This document shows positions 55,083 to 62,990 of a stretch of DNA of 64,000 nt, piece after piece. Under the pieces are notes generated by a model. The model worked only from the letters and a program-made list of their open reading frames with translations. It did not search any database and was not told where the DNA came from. The first letter of the stretch is position 1; every line of letters starts with the position of its first letter. The stretch comes from Variovorax paradoxus (GTDB lineage: Bacteria > Pseudomonadota > Gammaproteobacteria > Burkholderiales > Burkholderiaceae_C). Position numbers and translations under genes: made by a program. The stretch spans positions 186,001 to 250,000 of the forward strand of contig NZ_JAUSRN010000007.1 of assembly GCF_030811855.1 (NCBI RefSeq), in the 5' to 3' direction.

Positions 55083-56783
55083 ATGAGCTTTGAAGTGGAC
55101 ATCGGCTACAGCAGCCAGCGCGGACCGCGCGAAGTGAACGAAGACTTTGCCGGCGCCGTGAACGCGCCGCCCGGCGAAGAGTCGCGCGGACTCATCGCGG
55201 CCATTGCCGATGGCGTGTCCACCGGCGGCCGCGGGCTGGAGGCGTCGCAGACCACGGTGATGGGGCTTTTGGCAGACTACTTCGCCACGCCCGACACCTG
55301 GGAGCCGACCGCCGCGCTCGACCGCCTCGTCGCTGCGCAGAACGCCTGGCTCGCCGATCACAACCGGCGCCGGCAGGGCGGCGGCACTGCGCTCACCACC
55401 TTGACGGCGCTGGTGCTGCATGGCCAGAGCTACACGCTGGCGCATGTGGGCGATACGCGCGCATGGCGCGTGCGCACCGACGGCGAGCCTGCCATGCTGC
55501 TGACGCAGGACCATGCCTTCGAGCATCCCGACATGCGCAGCCGGCTGACGCGCGCCATTGGCCTGGACGACCAGGTGCGTGTCGACTACGCGCAGGGCGA
55601 CGTGCGGGTGGGAGACTGCTTCGTGCTCACGTCCGACGGCGTGCACGGCGTGCTCAAGCCGCAGCGCCTGGCCGCGCTGGCCTTGCAGGGCGGTGCCGAG
55701 GATGCGAGCGATGCGCTGGTGCGGGCCGCGCTCGATGCGGGCACGCGCGACAACGCGACGGCGCTGGTCATTCGCGTGGTCGGCCTGGACGCGCGGCAAC
55801 TGGATGACGAGCTTGGCGACGGCCGCCGACTGGCCCCGCCGCCCTTCTTGAAAGTGGGCGATGCGCTCGACGGCTACGTCGTCACCGGGCTGGTGGCCGA
55901 CACCGGCGTGCACTTGCTGTACCAGGCGCGCAATGTGGCCACGCGCGAGTTGGTGGCGCTCAAGACCCTGCATCCCTCGCGCGCCAGCGACCCCCAGGAG
56001 CGCGCCATGCTTGCGCACGAAGCCTGGCTGGGCCAGCGCGTGGGCAACAGTGGATTCGTGCGTGTGCACGAGCGAGCCGAAAACGCCAGCGCGCTCTACA
56101 TCGTGTTCGACTGGCACGGCGGGCGCACGCTGGAGCAGATGCGCAAGTCCGGCCCCCGCGGCACCGTGGCCGAAGTGGTCACGGCGGCCATCGAGGTGAC
56201 CAAGGCGCTGGGCCGGCTGCACCGCCATGGCGTGGTGCATCGAGACATCAAGCCCGGCAACCTGCACCTGGGCGAGGATGGACACTGGCGCATCCTGGAT
56301 CTTGGCGTGGCGCTGTCCGGACGCGAGGGCTCGGCCCAGCGCGAGCTGCATGCCGGCACGCCCAGCTACATCAATCCCGAGCAATGGGAGGGTGCCAATG
56401 CCGACCCCGGCAGCGACCTGTTCGCGCTTGGCGCCACGCTGTATCAGTGGCTCGGCGGGCACCTGCCTTACGGCGAGATCGAGCCCTACCAGGTGGCACG
56501 CTACCGTCGTGATCCCGTCGCGCTCTCGCGCCTGCGGCCCGACGTACCTGTGTGGCTCGACCATCTGGTGCGCAAGGCCGTTGCGCGCGACCCGAAGGAG
56601 CGCTTCGAAACCGCCGAGGAAATGCTGCTCGCCCTGGAGCGGGGCGCTTCCCGCCCCGTCAGCGCGCCCGCCGCCACGCCGCTGATCCGCCGCGACCCGG
56701 CTGCGCTCTACAAGATCGCGCTGGCCGTGTCGCTGCTGTTCAACGCACTGCTCGTGGTGTGGCTTCTGTTCCTGCCACGCTGA
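55083..56783 (+). CDS. bifunctional PP2C-type phosphatase / Ser-Thr protein kinase, C-terminal TM
   Basis: 566 residues. An N-terminal PP2C-like phosphatase (VNEDFAG, AIADGVSTGG, and VGDTRAW, then LTSDGVHG and RDNATALVI) is fused to a Hanks-type kinase from about residue 265. Kinase features are VALKTLHP, HRDIKPGN, DLG in place of DFG, and GTPSYINPEQW. The last 20 residues are a single TM helix, anchoring it in the inner membrane. Such fusions recur next to nitrate assimilation genes; the target is unknown. The gene lies antisense between narK and nirB and its stop is 17 bp from the narK stop. Confidence 0.9.
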   Translation: MSFEVDIGYSSQRGPREVNEDFAGAVNAPPGEESRGLIAAIADGVSTGGRGLEASQTTVMGLLADYFATPDTWEPTAALDRLVAAQNAWLADHNRRRQGGGTALTTLTALVLHGQSYTLAHVGDTRAWRVRTDGEPAMLLTQDHAFEHPDMRSRLTRAIGLDDQVRVDYAQGDVRVGDCFVLTSDGVHGVLKPQRLAALALQGGAEDASDALVRAALDAGTRDNATALVIRVVGLDARQLDDELGDGRRLAPPPFLKVGDALDGYVVTGLVADTGVHLLYQARNVATRELVALKTLHPSRASDPQERAMLAHEAWLGQRVGNSGFVRVHERAENASALYIVFDWHGGRTLEQMRKSGPRGTVAEVVTAAIEVTKALGRLHRHGVVHRDIKPGNLHLGEDGHWRILDLGVALSGREGSAQRELHAGTPSYINPEQWEGANADPGSDLFALGATLYQWLGGHLPYGEIEPYQVARYRRDPVALSRLRPDVPVWLDHLVRKAVARDPKERFETAEEMLLALERGASRPVSAPAATPLIRRDPAALYKIALAVSLLFNALLVVWLLFLPR

Positions 56784-56800
56784 CGACGGGCGGGAGAGGG

Positions 56801-58069
56801 TCATGGGCGTGCCGCTTTTCGCGCCGGAACGTACTTCTTGGTTTCAGCCGGCTGGGAGGAGGTGCGCGCACGGCCGCCTTTTTCGGCCCAGGTGCGGGTC
56901 CAGCGGATCTGCATGATGCGCATCACGCCCAGCATCACGAGCGAGAGCGCACCGAAGAACACGAACCCCCAGACGTAGCTGCCCAGGTACTGCTTCGACA
57001 GGCCCATGGCGTTGGGCACCAGGCCGCCGCCCAGCGCGCCGATCTCGCCGATCATGGAACCGGCCACCGCAGTGCTCGTGGGCCAGCGCAGCGGCACCAG
57101 CTGGAACAGCGCGCCGTTGCCTGCGCCGAGCGCGGCAAAGCAAAGGATGAGGAGCAGCGTGGTCAGCGCCAGAGAGGACGACGAGATGCCCACCAGCACC
57201 AGCCCGACGGCAACCGCCAGCAGCACCACGGTGAGCGTGTTCACACCGCCCCAGCGGTCGGAGATCCAGCCGCCCACGATGCGCACTGCGGCACCCATGA
57301 AGGCGGCCAGCATCGTGAGCTGTCCGGCCTGCACCTTGCTCACGCCGAACTGGTCGTAGTAGTAGGACGGCAAAAAGGTGGTGAGGCCGATGAAGCCGCC
57401 GAAGGTCACGCCGTAGATGAGGCTGAACACCCAGCCGTCTTTTTCGAACAGGCAGGCGATGTGCTCGCGGAAGCTCGCGTGGCTGTCGACGTCGGGCGGC
57501 TCCTTGGCAAACACGATCATCACGACCATCGGCACCAGGATGGCCGCCGCGGCTACGCCGTACACCGCCTGCCAGCCGAGCCACAGCGCGAGCGGCGGCG
57601 CCACCAGCACAGACACCGCAGTGCCCACGTTGCCGGCGCCCACCAGGCCCATGGCCAGGCCCTTGTGCTGCGGTGGGAACCAGCCCGAACCCAGCGACAG
57701 CGCGACGCCGAAGCTTGCCCCCGCAATGCCCAGCAGCACGCCCATGGCCAGCAGGTCGTTGAAGCTCTTCACGAAGAAGAAGCCGAACAGCATGGCGACC
57801 GCGATCAGGCCCATCTCGACCAGCGTGGCGTTCTTGCGGCCGATGTACTGCGACAGGATGCCGAGCGGAAAGCGCATCAGCGCGCCCGCAATGATCGGCA
57901 CCGACAGCATCAGGCCCTTCTGCGCGGGCGAGAGGTCGAAGGTCTCGCCGATGAAAGGCGCCATGGCGCCGTTCAGCACCCAGATGCAGCAGGAGAACGA
58001 GAAATACAGAAAGGCCGAGAACAGCGTCGGGCCGTGGCCTGATTGCAAGAAGGTCCTGAAACTGGACAT
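56801..58069 (-). CDS. narK: NarK-type nitrate/nitrite MFS transporter
   Basis: 422 residues, 12 TM helices, with the nitrate signatures VGAGNVGTAVSVLVAPPLA and GAGNGALFQLVPLRWP. ATG 58069 is taken; a TTG three codons earlier would add MNA. Preceded by a leader RNA with sigma-54 promoter and hexaloop hairpin. Imports nitrate for NasA. Together with NrtABD it gives the cell two uptake routes. Confidence 0.93.
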   Translation of the reverse strand: MSSFRTFLQSGHGPTLFSAFLYFSFSCCIWVLNGAMAPFIGETFDLSPAQKGLMLSVPIIAGALMRFPLGILSQYIGRKNATLVEMGLIAVAMLFGFFFVKSFNDLLAMGVLLGIAGASFGVALSLGSGWFPPQHKGLAMGLVGAGNVGTAVSVLVAPPLALWLGWQAVYGVAAAAILVPMVVMIVFAKEPPDVDSHASFREHIACLFEKDGWVFSLIYGVTFGGFIGLTTFLPSYYYDQFGVSKVQAGQLTMLAAFMGAAVRIVGGWISDRWGGVNTLTVVLLAVAVGLVLVGISSSSLALTTLLLILCFAALGAGNGALFQLVPLRWPTSTAVAGSMIGEIGALGGGLVPNAMGLSKQYLGSYVWGFVFFGALSLVMLGVMRIMQIRWTRTWAEKGGRARTSSQPAETKKYVPARKAARP

Positions 58070-58175
58070 GGCGTTCAATCGTGCGAAATGCCGCGGCGCA
58101 GCTCTTCGGGAGCCGTGTCGACGGACGGGGTTGGGACGGAGTGCCGGCAGCGAATGCTGTTGGCGTGGGGGTGCT

Positions 58176-58198
58176 TCCCGGCATGAGGGATGCCGGGA
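58176..58198 (-). ncRNA. strong hairpin in narK leader, no T-tract
   Basis: TCCCGGCAT-GAGGG-ATGCCGGGA (plus strand), a perfect 9-bp stem with a 5-nt loop. No run of U follows in the minus transcript, so it would be a poor intrinsic terminator; it could instead pause polymerase or act as an anti-antiterminator. It lies about 110 nt before narK. Confidence 0.6.
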
Positions 58199-58202
58199 CG
58201 GA

Positions 58203-58247
58203 TGCAGGAGCCTGCAGCTTCACCAAAGCGGTGCTTCGTTACACCGC
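58203..58247 (-). ncRNA. ANTAR-target-like tandem hairpins in narK leader
   Basis: The minus-strand RNA begins with GCGGTGT-AACGAA-GCACCGC (58247-58228), a 7-bp stem (one T-G) closing a six-base loop with A at 1 and G at 4, as required for ANTAR recognition. A second hairpin TGCA-GGCTCC-TGCA follows (58216-58203), whose loop lacks A1/G4. The first hairpin sits almost exactly at the predicted start of transcription. Confidence 0.65.
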
Positions 58248-58258
58248 ACCCTGATCGA

Positions 58259-58274
58259 TGCAAGAGGCGTGCCT
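58259..58274 (-). promoter_or_regulatory. sigma-54 promoter of narK
   Basis: Minus-strand AGGCACGCCTCTTGCA matches TGGCACG-N4-TTGCA at every position but the first. GG and GC are 10 bp apart. Transcription would begin near 58248, giving a leader of about 180 nt. Nitrogen limitation control is implied. Confidence 0.72.
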
Positions 58275-58326
58275 GCGAAAACGAGCCGGCGTGGCCTATG
58301 CTTGCCCTGCCTTCAACCGCTTTGCC

Positions 58327-59619
58327 ATGATGTCCCTTCTCGTCGTCCTGCCCAATGAATTCGCCGACCCTGCACCATTGCCGGAGCCCCTGCAGCAGGC
58401 GCTGGCGAGTGCTGGCGCCGTCGTGAGAGAGCGGGCCACCTGCCACACGCTGGTGCAGCAGGTGGGTGCGTTTGCACCGCAACAGGTGCTGGCCTGGCTG
58501 CCGGCACCGGTGCACCAGCTGCAGTCGCTGCTCGATGCCCTGAAGGAATGGAACGGCGCCCCACCGTGTGCGCTCGGCCTCGTGAGCGCGCCGCTCGACG
58601 GTACGCAGCACGAATCTCTGGTCGCGCTCGGTGTGCACGCGTGGGCGCCGCTCGATGCATTCGACGCTGCTTCGCTGGCGGGCCTGACGGCCAGGGCGCA
58701 GGCCCGCTGGCAGCGCGAAGCCGCGCTGCGCACCGAACTCGAGGGTTTGCGCACACGCATGGACGAGCGCAAGTGGGTCGATCGCGCCAAGGGCCTCTTG
58801 ATGTCTGCACGAGGCATTGGCGAGGACGAGGCTTTCGGCCTGCTGCGCGGCGCCGCCATGCATGCCAACCTGCGATTGGGGGAGGTGTCGCGTTCGGTCA
58901 TCGAGGCCGCGCAATGGGCCGACGCCATCAACCGCGCCGGCCAGCTGCGCATGCTCTCGCAGCGGCTGGTGCGCGTGGCGGCGCAGCTGCTTGGCGGCAT
59001 CGACGTGCAGCGCGCGCGGGTCTTGCGCACGCAATCGACTGAGCGGGTGCAGCAGAACCTGGATCATCTGGCAACCCTCGACCTGGACGCGGCCGGCGTG
59101 AAGGCGCTGTGCGAGGTGCGGGCGGCCTGGGAAGAGTTGGCCACCTTGCTGGCCGCGAAGCCGGCGCCGCAAGGGCTCGCCGATATCGATGCGCGAGGCG
59201 AGGCCCTGCTGTCAGCGGCCGAGGCCATGACCGATGCACTGGAAGCCTCCGGTGCGCGGCGGGCGCTGCGCATCGTGAACATTTGCGGGCGCCAGCGCAT
59301 GCGCGCGCAGCGCCTCGCGAAAGACGCATTGCTTGCGTCGACCATCGCGGCAGAGGCTTCGCGCGACCGGCTGCTGCCGACCATGAACGAGTTCGAGGCG
59401 GCGCTGGGCGAACTGGAGCGTGCGCCCCTCAGCTCGCCCGAAATCCGCGCCGCGCTGGCTGCCGCGCGCGACGAATGGCTGCGCCTGGTGGGTGGCGTGC
59501 AGGCGCTCGACAGCCCCGAAGGCCGCGCGACGCTGGTGCGTTCCAGCGAAGCGCTGGTGGACACCTTCGAGCGTCTCACGGCCTGGTACGAGCACAGCTT
59601 GCAGGTCATCATGTCCTGA
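58327..59619 (+). CDS. ANTAR-domain protein with C-terminal double PilJ sensor (nitrate antiterminator-like)
   Basis: 430 residues. The first 120 form a receiver-like fold without the phospho-acceptor pocket. A short coiled coil and an ANTAR domain (about 140-195: WVDRAKGLLMSARGIGEDEA) follow. Then come two PilJ-type modules with P-box-like motifs INRAGQLRMLSQRL and VNICGRQRMRAQRLAK. NasT has receiver-ANTAR and NasR has NIT-ANTAR; this one adds a PilJ sensor after ANTAR in the same chain. It is divergent from narK, whose leader has an ANTAR-type hairpin, so narK is its likely target. Confidence 0.85.
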   Translation: MMSLLVVLPNEFADPAPLPEPLQQALASAGAVVRERATCHTLVQQVGAFAPQQVLAWLPAPVHQLQSLLDALKEWNGAPPCALGLVSAPLDGTQHESLVALGVHAWAPLDAFDAASLAGLTARAQARWQREAALRTELEGLRTRMDERKWVDRAKGLLMSARGIGEDEAFGLLRGAAMHANLRLGEVSRSVIEAAQWADAINRAGQLRMLSQRLVRVAAQLLGGIDVQRARVLRTQSTERVQQNLDHLATLDLDAAGVKALCEVRAAWEELATLLAAKPAPQGLADIDARGEALLSAAEAMTDALEASGARRALRIVNICGRQRMRAQRLAKDALLASTIAAEASRDRLLPTMNEFEAALGELERAPLSSPEIRAALAAARDEWLRLVGGVQALDSPEGRATLVRSSEALVDTFERLTAWYEHSLQVIMS

Positions 59620-59644
59620 CGCCGCTTGTGCCGCGCTCGCTGGG

Positions 59645-60454
59645 TCAGGCCGCGACCTTCTCCACGTGCGCCTGGCGCGTGTAGAGAAAATCGATCACTG
59701 CCTTGCGGGCGTGCACGTAGACCGGATCTTCGGCCAGTTCGACGCGATTGCGTGGACGAGCGATGTCCACCGCCAGCACTTCGCCGATGGTGGCGGCCGG
59801 GCCGTTGGTGAGCATCACGATGCGGTCGCTCAGGAGCACCGCCTCGTCAACGTCGTGCGTGACCATGACGACGGTGCTCTGCGTCTTTTGCACGATGGCG
59901 AGCAGCTCGTCCTGCAGCTTGGCGCGCGTGAGTGCGTCGAGAGCGCCGAAGGGCTCGTCCATCAGCAGCACCTTGGGTTCCATCGACAGTGCGCGCGCAA
60001 TGCCCACGCGCTGCTTCATGCCGCCCGAGATTTCACCGGGGCGCTTTTGCGCCGCCGGCGTGAGGCCGACCAACGCGAGCGCCGCATCGGTGCGCGCGCG
60101 CAACTGCGCCTTGTTTTCAGTAGCCGCAAAAACGCGCTCGACGGCGAGGTACACGTTCTCGAAGCAGGTGAGCCAAGGCAGCAGCGAGTGGTTCTGGAAG
60201 ACCACCGCGCGCTCGGGCCCCGGACCTTTGATTTCCCTGTTGGCGCACAGCAGCACGCCCTCCGTCGGCGTGGTCAGGCCGGCGATGAGGTTCAGCAGCG
60301 TGGACTTGCCGCAGCCCGAATGGCCGATGAGCGTGACGAACTCGCCCTTGGCCACGTTCAGGTTGACGCCCTGCAGGGCAAGAAAGCTGCCCTTGGCTGT
60401 CTTGAAGCGCTGCTCGACGCCATGGATCTCGATGTACTTGGAATCATCATTCAT
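59645..60454 (-). CDS. nrtD: nitrate ABC transporter ATP-binding protein
   Basis: 269 residues. Walker A GHSGCGKST, signature ISGGMKQRVGIARAL, Walker B VLLMDEPFGALD, and the family segment LTCFENVYLAVE of NrtD/CmpD/SsuB-like ATPases. Its ATG overlaps the nrtB stop. Converges on the ANTAR-PilJ gene, 25 bp between stops. Confidence 0.92.
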   Translation of the reverse strand: MNDDSKYIEIHGVEQRFKTAKGSFLALQGVNLNVAKGEFVTLIGHSGCGKSTLLNLIAGLTTPTEGVLLCANREIKGPGPERAVVFQNHSLLPWLTCFENVYLAVERVFAATENKAQLRARTDAALALVGLTPAAQKRPGEISGGMKQRVGIARALSMEPKVLLMDEPFGALDALTRAKLQDELLAIVQKTQSTVVMVTHDVDEAVLLSDRIVMLTNGPAATIGEVLAVDIARPRNRVELAEDPVYVHARKAVIDFLYTRQAHVEKVAA

Positions 60455-61389
60455 GACTTCACCTCTTCGAACGTGAATGCCGTAGCAAGCTTGATCAGCG
60501 CGAACTCCAGCACCAGGCCCACGATGCCGATGACAAAGATGGCAATGATGATGTTGGCGACGTTGAGGTTGTTCCACTCGTCCCACACCCAGAAGCCGAT
60601 ACCGACGCCGCCGGTGAGCATTTCGGCCGCAACGATCACGAGCCACGCGGTGCCCACGGCCAGGCGCACGCCGGTCAGCATGTAGGGCAGCACGGCGGGG
60701 AAGAGGATCTTGGTAAAGATCTTCCACTCGGACAGATTCAGCACCTTGGCCACGTTCATGTAGTCGCTCGGCACGCGCTGCACGCCCACGGCGGTGTTGA
60801 TCACCATCGGCCAGATCGAGCAGATGAAGATGGTCCAGATGGCTGCGGGGTTCGCGCCCTTGAACACCAGAAGGCCGATGGGAAGCCATGCGAGCGGTGA
60901 CACCGGACGCAGCAGGCTGATCAGCGGATTGAACATGCGCGAGAGAAACTCGAAGCGCCCGATCGCAAAGCCCGCCGGAATGCCGACAGCCGCGGCAAGC
61001 CCGAAGCCCAGCGCCACCCGCTGCAGCGACGAGAGCACGTTCCAGCCCACGCCCTGGTCGTTGGGACCCTTGCTGTAGAACGGATCGCTGAACACGGTGA
61101 GCGCCTGCTGCCAGGTGACCAGCGGCGACGGAAAGCCGGTGGTGCTTTTCATGGCGACCAGCTCCCAGATCAGCACCAGCAAGCCGAAGCCCGCGAGTGG
61201 CGGCAGCACGCGCATCCAGAAGGCGCGCAGGTCGATGGGGGAGCGTTGCTTTTTCTCCCTCTCCACTCTGGGGAGAGGGGTCGGGTGAGGGGCAGCCTCG
61301 GCGCGGGGCACGCTCTCGCTCCGGCCCTCTCCCGCACGCGGAAGAGGGAGAGATGCGTCCATCGGCGAATGAAATACAGCACTGACCAT
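60451..61389 (-). CDS. nrtB: nitrate ABC transporter permease, with repeat-derived N-terminal insert
   Basis: 312 residues from ATG 61389, chosen because GAGGAG lies 9 nt upstream; ATG 61410 overlaps the nrtA stop and is weaker. Six TM helices and LLRPVSPLAWLPIGLLVFKG define the NrtB/SsuC type. Residues about 13-47 (SLPLPRAGEGRSES and HPTPLPRVERE) are the translation of a palindromic repeat, not part of the family. The rest of the protein is intact. Confidence 0.9.
   Translation of the reverse strand: MVSAVFHSPMDASLPLPRAGEGRSESVPRAEAAPHPTPLPRVEREKKQRSPIDLRAFWMRVLPPLAGFGLLVLIWELVAMKSTTGFPSPLVTWQQALTVFSDPFYSKGPNDQGVGWNVLSSLQRVALGFGLAAAVGIPAGFAIGRFEFLSRMFNPLISLLRPVSPLAWLPIGLLVFKGANPAAIWTIFICSIWPMVINTAVGVQRVPSDYMNVAKVLNLSEWKIFTKILFPAVLPYMLTGVRLAVGTAWLVIVAAEMLTGGVGIGFWVWDEWNNLNVANIIIAIFVIGIVGLVLEFALIKLATAFTFEEVKS
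61254..61353. repeat. palindromic repeat copy 3, inside nrtB coding sequence
   Basis: Arms 61254-61293 (TCTCCCTCTCCACTCTGGGG and on) and 61319-61353 (CCGGCCCTCTCCCGCACGCG and on) resemble the repeats at 4690 and 29970 but are diverged. It lies wholly in frame within the nrtB N-terminal tail before the first TM helix, adding about 35 residues. Confidence 0.72.
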
Positions 61390-61402
61390 GATGTGTTTCT
61401 CC

Positions 61403-62647
61403 TCAGACATGCAGCTTGAATGAATCGGCGTACTTCTTCGGGTCCTTGCCGTCCCACACGGTGCCGTCGAACAGCTTGCTGGTGCGCAATACGTCTTTGG
61501 GCACGGGCGTCTGCGTGGCGGCCGCGGCCTGCTTGTAGATGTCGATGCGGTTGATCTCGGTGGCCACCTTCAGGTAATCCGGATGCTCCTTGAGCAGGCC
61601 CCAGCGCTTGTGCTGCGTGAGGAACCACATGCCGTCCGACAGGTAGGGGAAGGTCACGGCGCCGCCGTTGTAGAACTTCATGTGGTTAGGGTCGTCCCAG
61701 CTCTTGCCCATGCCGTTGATGTAGCGGCCCAGGATGCGCTGGTTGATGGCATCCACACTGGTGTTGACGTAGCTCTTGTCGGCAATGGTCTCGGCCATCT
61801 TGTTCTTGTTCTGCAGGCCCGTGTCGATCCACTTGCCGGCTTCGATGATGGCCGCGGTGACGGCGCGCGCGGTGTTGGGGTACTTCTTGACGAAGTCGCC
61901 CGTGGTGCCGAGCACTTTCTCCGGATGGTCCTTCCAGATGTCCTGCGTGGTGATGGCTGTCACGCCGATGCCGTCCATGATCGCGCGCTGGCCCCAGGGC
62001 TCGCCCACGCAGTAGCCGTCCATGTTGCCCACGCGCATGTTGGCCACCATCTGCGGAGGCGGCACGGTGATGTTCTTGACGTCCTTGAACGGATCGATGC
62101 CCGCCGAGGCCAGCCAGTAATAGAGCCACATCGCGTGGGTGCCCGTGGGGAAGGTCTGGGCAAAGGTGTATTCGCGCTTTTCGGTGGCGATGAGCTTGGC
62201 GAGCGAGGCCGCGTCCACCGCGCCCTTGTCGGCGAGCTTTTTCGACAGCGTGATGGCCTGGCCGTTGTTGTTGAGGGTCATGAGCACGGCCATGTCCTTC
62301 TTGGGGCCGCTCAGGCCCAGGTGCATGCCGTAGACCAGGCCGTAGAGCACGTGCGCCATGTCCAGGTCGCCGTTGGAGAGCTTGTCGCGCACGCCGGCCC
62401 AGCTGGCCTCCTTGCTGGGCACGATCTTCACGCCGTACTTCTTGTCGATGCCCAGCACGGAGGCCATCACCACGCTGGCGCAGTCGGTCAGCGGGATAAA
62501 GCCGATCTTCACTTCCTCCTTCTCCGGCTTGTCGGAGCCCTGGGCCCAGACGGCGGCGCGCAGGGCGGGATCGATACCCACGGCGCCGATGGCGGCGGCT
62601 TGCAGTACGCGGCGGCGGCTGAGGCGGGTTTTCAGCAGGTCGGTCAT
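61403..62647 (-). CDS. nrtA: nitrate ABC transporter substrate-binding protein
   Basis: 414 residues. A Tat signal (SRRRVLQAAAIGAVG) precedes the NrtA/CmpA fold (KIGFIPLTDCASVVMASVLG, GNMDGYCVGEPWGQRAIMDG). The protein should bind nitrate in the periplasm. First gene of nrtA-nrtB-nrtD, with a sigma-54 promoter, ANTAR-type hairpin and terminator in its 176-nt leader. Confidence 0.93.
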   Translation of the reverse strand: MTDLLKTRLSRRRVLQAAAIGAVGIDPALRAAVWAQGSDKPEKEEVKIGFIPLTDCASVVMASVLGIDKKYGVKIVPSKEASWAGVRDKLSNGDLDMAHVLYGLVYGMHLGLSGPKKDMAVLMTLNNNGQAITLSKKLADKGAVDAASLAKLIATEKREYTFAQTFPTGTHAMWLYYWLASAGIDPFKDVKNITVPPPQMVANMRVGNMDGYCVGEPWGQRAIMDGIGVTAITTQDIWKDHPEKVLGTTGDFVKKYPNTARAVTAAIIEAGKWIDTGLQNKNKMAETIADKSYVNTSVDAINQRILGRYINGMGKSWDDPNHMKFYNGGAVTFPYLSDGMWFLTQHKRWGLLKEHPDYLKVATEINRIDIYKQAAAATQTPVPKDVLRTSKLFDGTVWDGKDPKKYADSFKLHV

Positions 62648-62699
62648 GTGACGGGCTCCGGTTGAAGGACAACAAAAATGAAAAACAAAAAACAAAAAA

Positions 62700-62756
62700 G
62701 GCGTCCGCACCGCACAAGGGACGCTCGAAAACGAGCCCTTGCGGGATGGGGACGCC
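62700..62756 (-). terminator. intrinsic terminator (attenuator) in the nrtA leader
   Basis: Minus strand GGCGTCC...CCGCAAGGG-CTCG-TTTT-CGAG...CCCTTGTGCGG...GGACGCC folds into a long three-part stem, directly followed by TTTTTTGTTTTTTG. It lies between the promoter and nrtA, so full transcription must pass it: an attenuator. Confidence 0.9.
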
Positions 62757-62773
62757 TTTGTCCGATGTCGGTC

Positions 62774-62821
62774 GGCAAACACCCGCCGTTGGATGTTTGC
62801 CTGCCTGGGACCCAGGGGTCC
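62774..62821 (-). ncRNA. ANTAR-target-like tandem hairpins in nrtA leader
   Basis: GGCAAACATCC-AACGGC-GGGTGTTTGCC (62801-62774) has an 11-bp stem (one T-G) and a hexaloop with A1 and G4. Six nt upstream, GGAC-CCCTGG-GTCC (62821-62808) is a second six-base-loop hairpin without A1/G4. They begin at the predicted transcript start and end 17 nt before the terminator, as in NasR-controlled leaders. Confidence 0.75.
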
Positions 62822-62833
62822 ATGTACTACTTC

Positions 62834-62849
62834 AGCAAACTGTGTGCCA
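62834..62849 (-). promoter_or_regulatory. sigma-54 promoter of nrtABD
   Basis: Minus-strand TGGCACACAGTTTGCT is a perfect fit to TGGCAC-N5-TTGCT, GG and GC 10 bp apart. Predicted start near 62823. The gap 62648-62990 otherwise holds only the leader hairpins and no gene. Confidence 0.85.
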
Positions 62850-62990
62850 GCTTTTCGAACCCCTCGTCCGCTATCAAATAGGCAGCAGGAGAGCGGCTTG
62901 CAGTGTGTTTCCCGGATCGCTGGGGCTGAAAGCCGGTTACGTGCACGATTGTTGTGCGCCGCACCAATTCGTGCGCTCGTGCCCGCTTCT

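Noticed and set aside
52402..55086. 894-codon plus-strand open frame opposite nirB, and an 858-codon second minus-strand frame
   Set aside because: Both are shadows of the very GC3-biased nirB; the translations are low-complexity Ala/Val/His/Arg with no domain.
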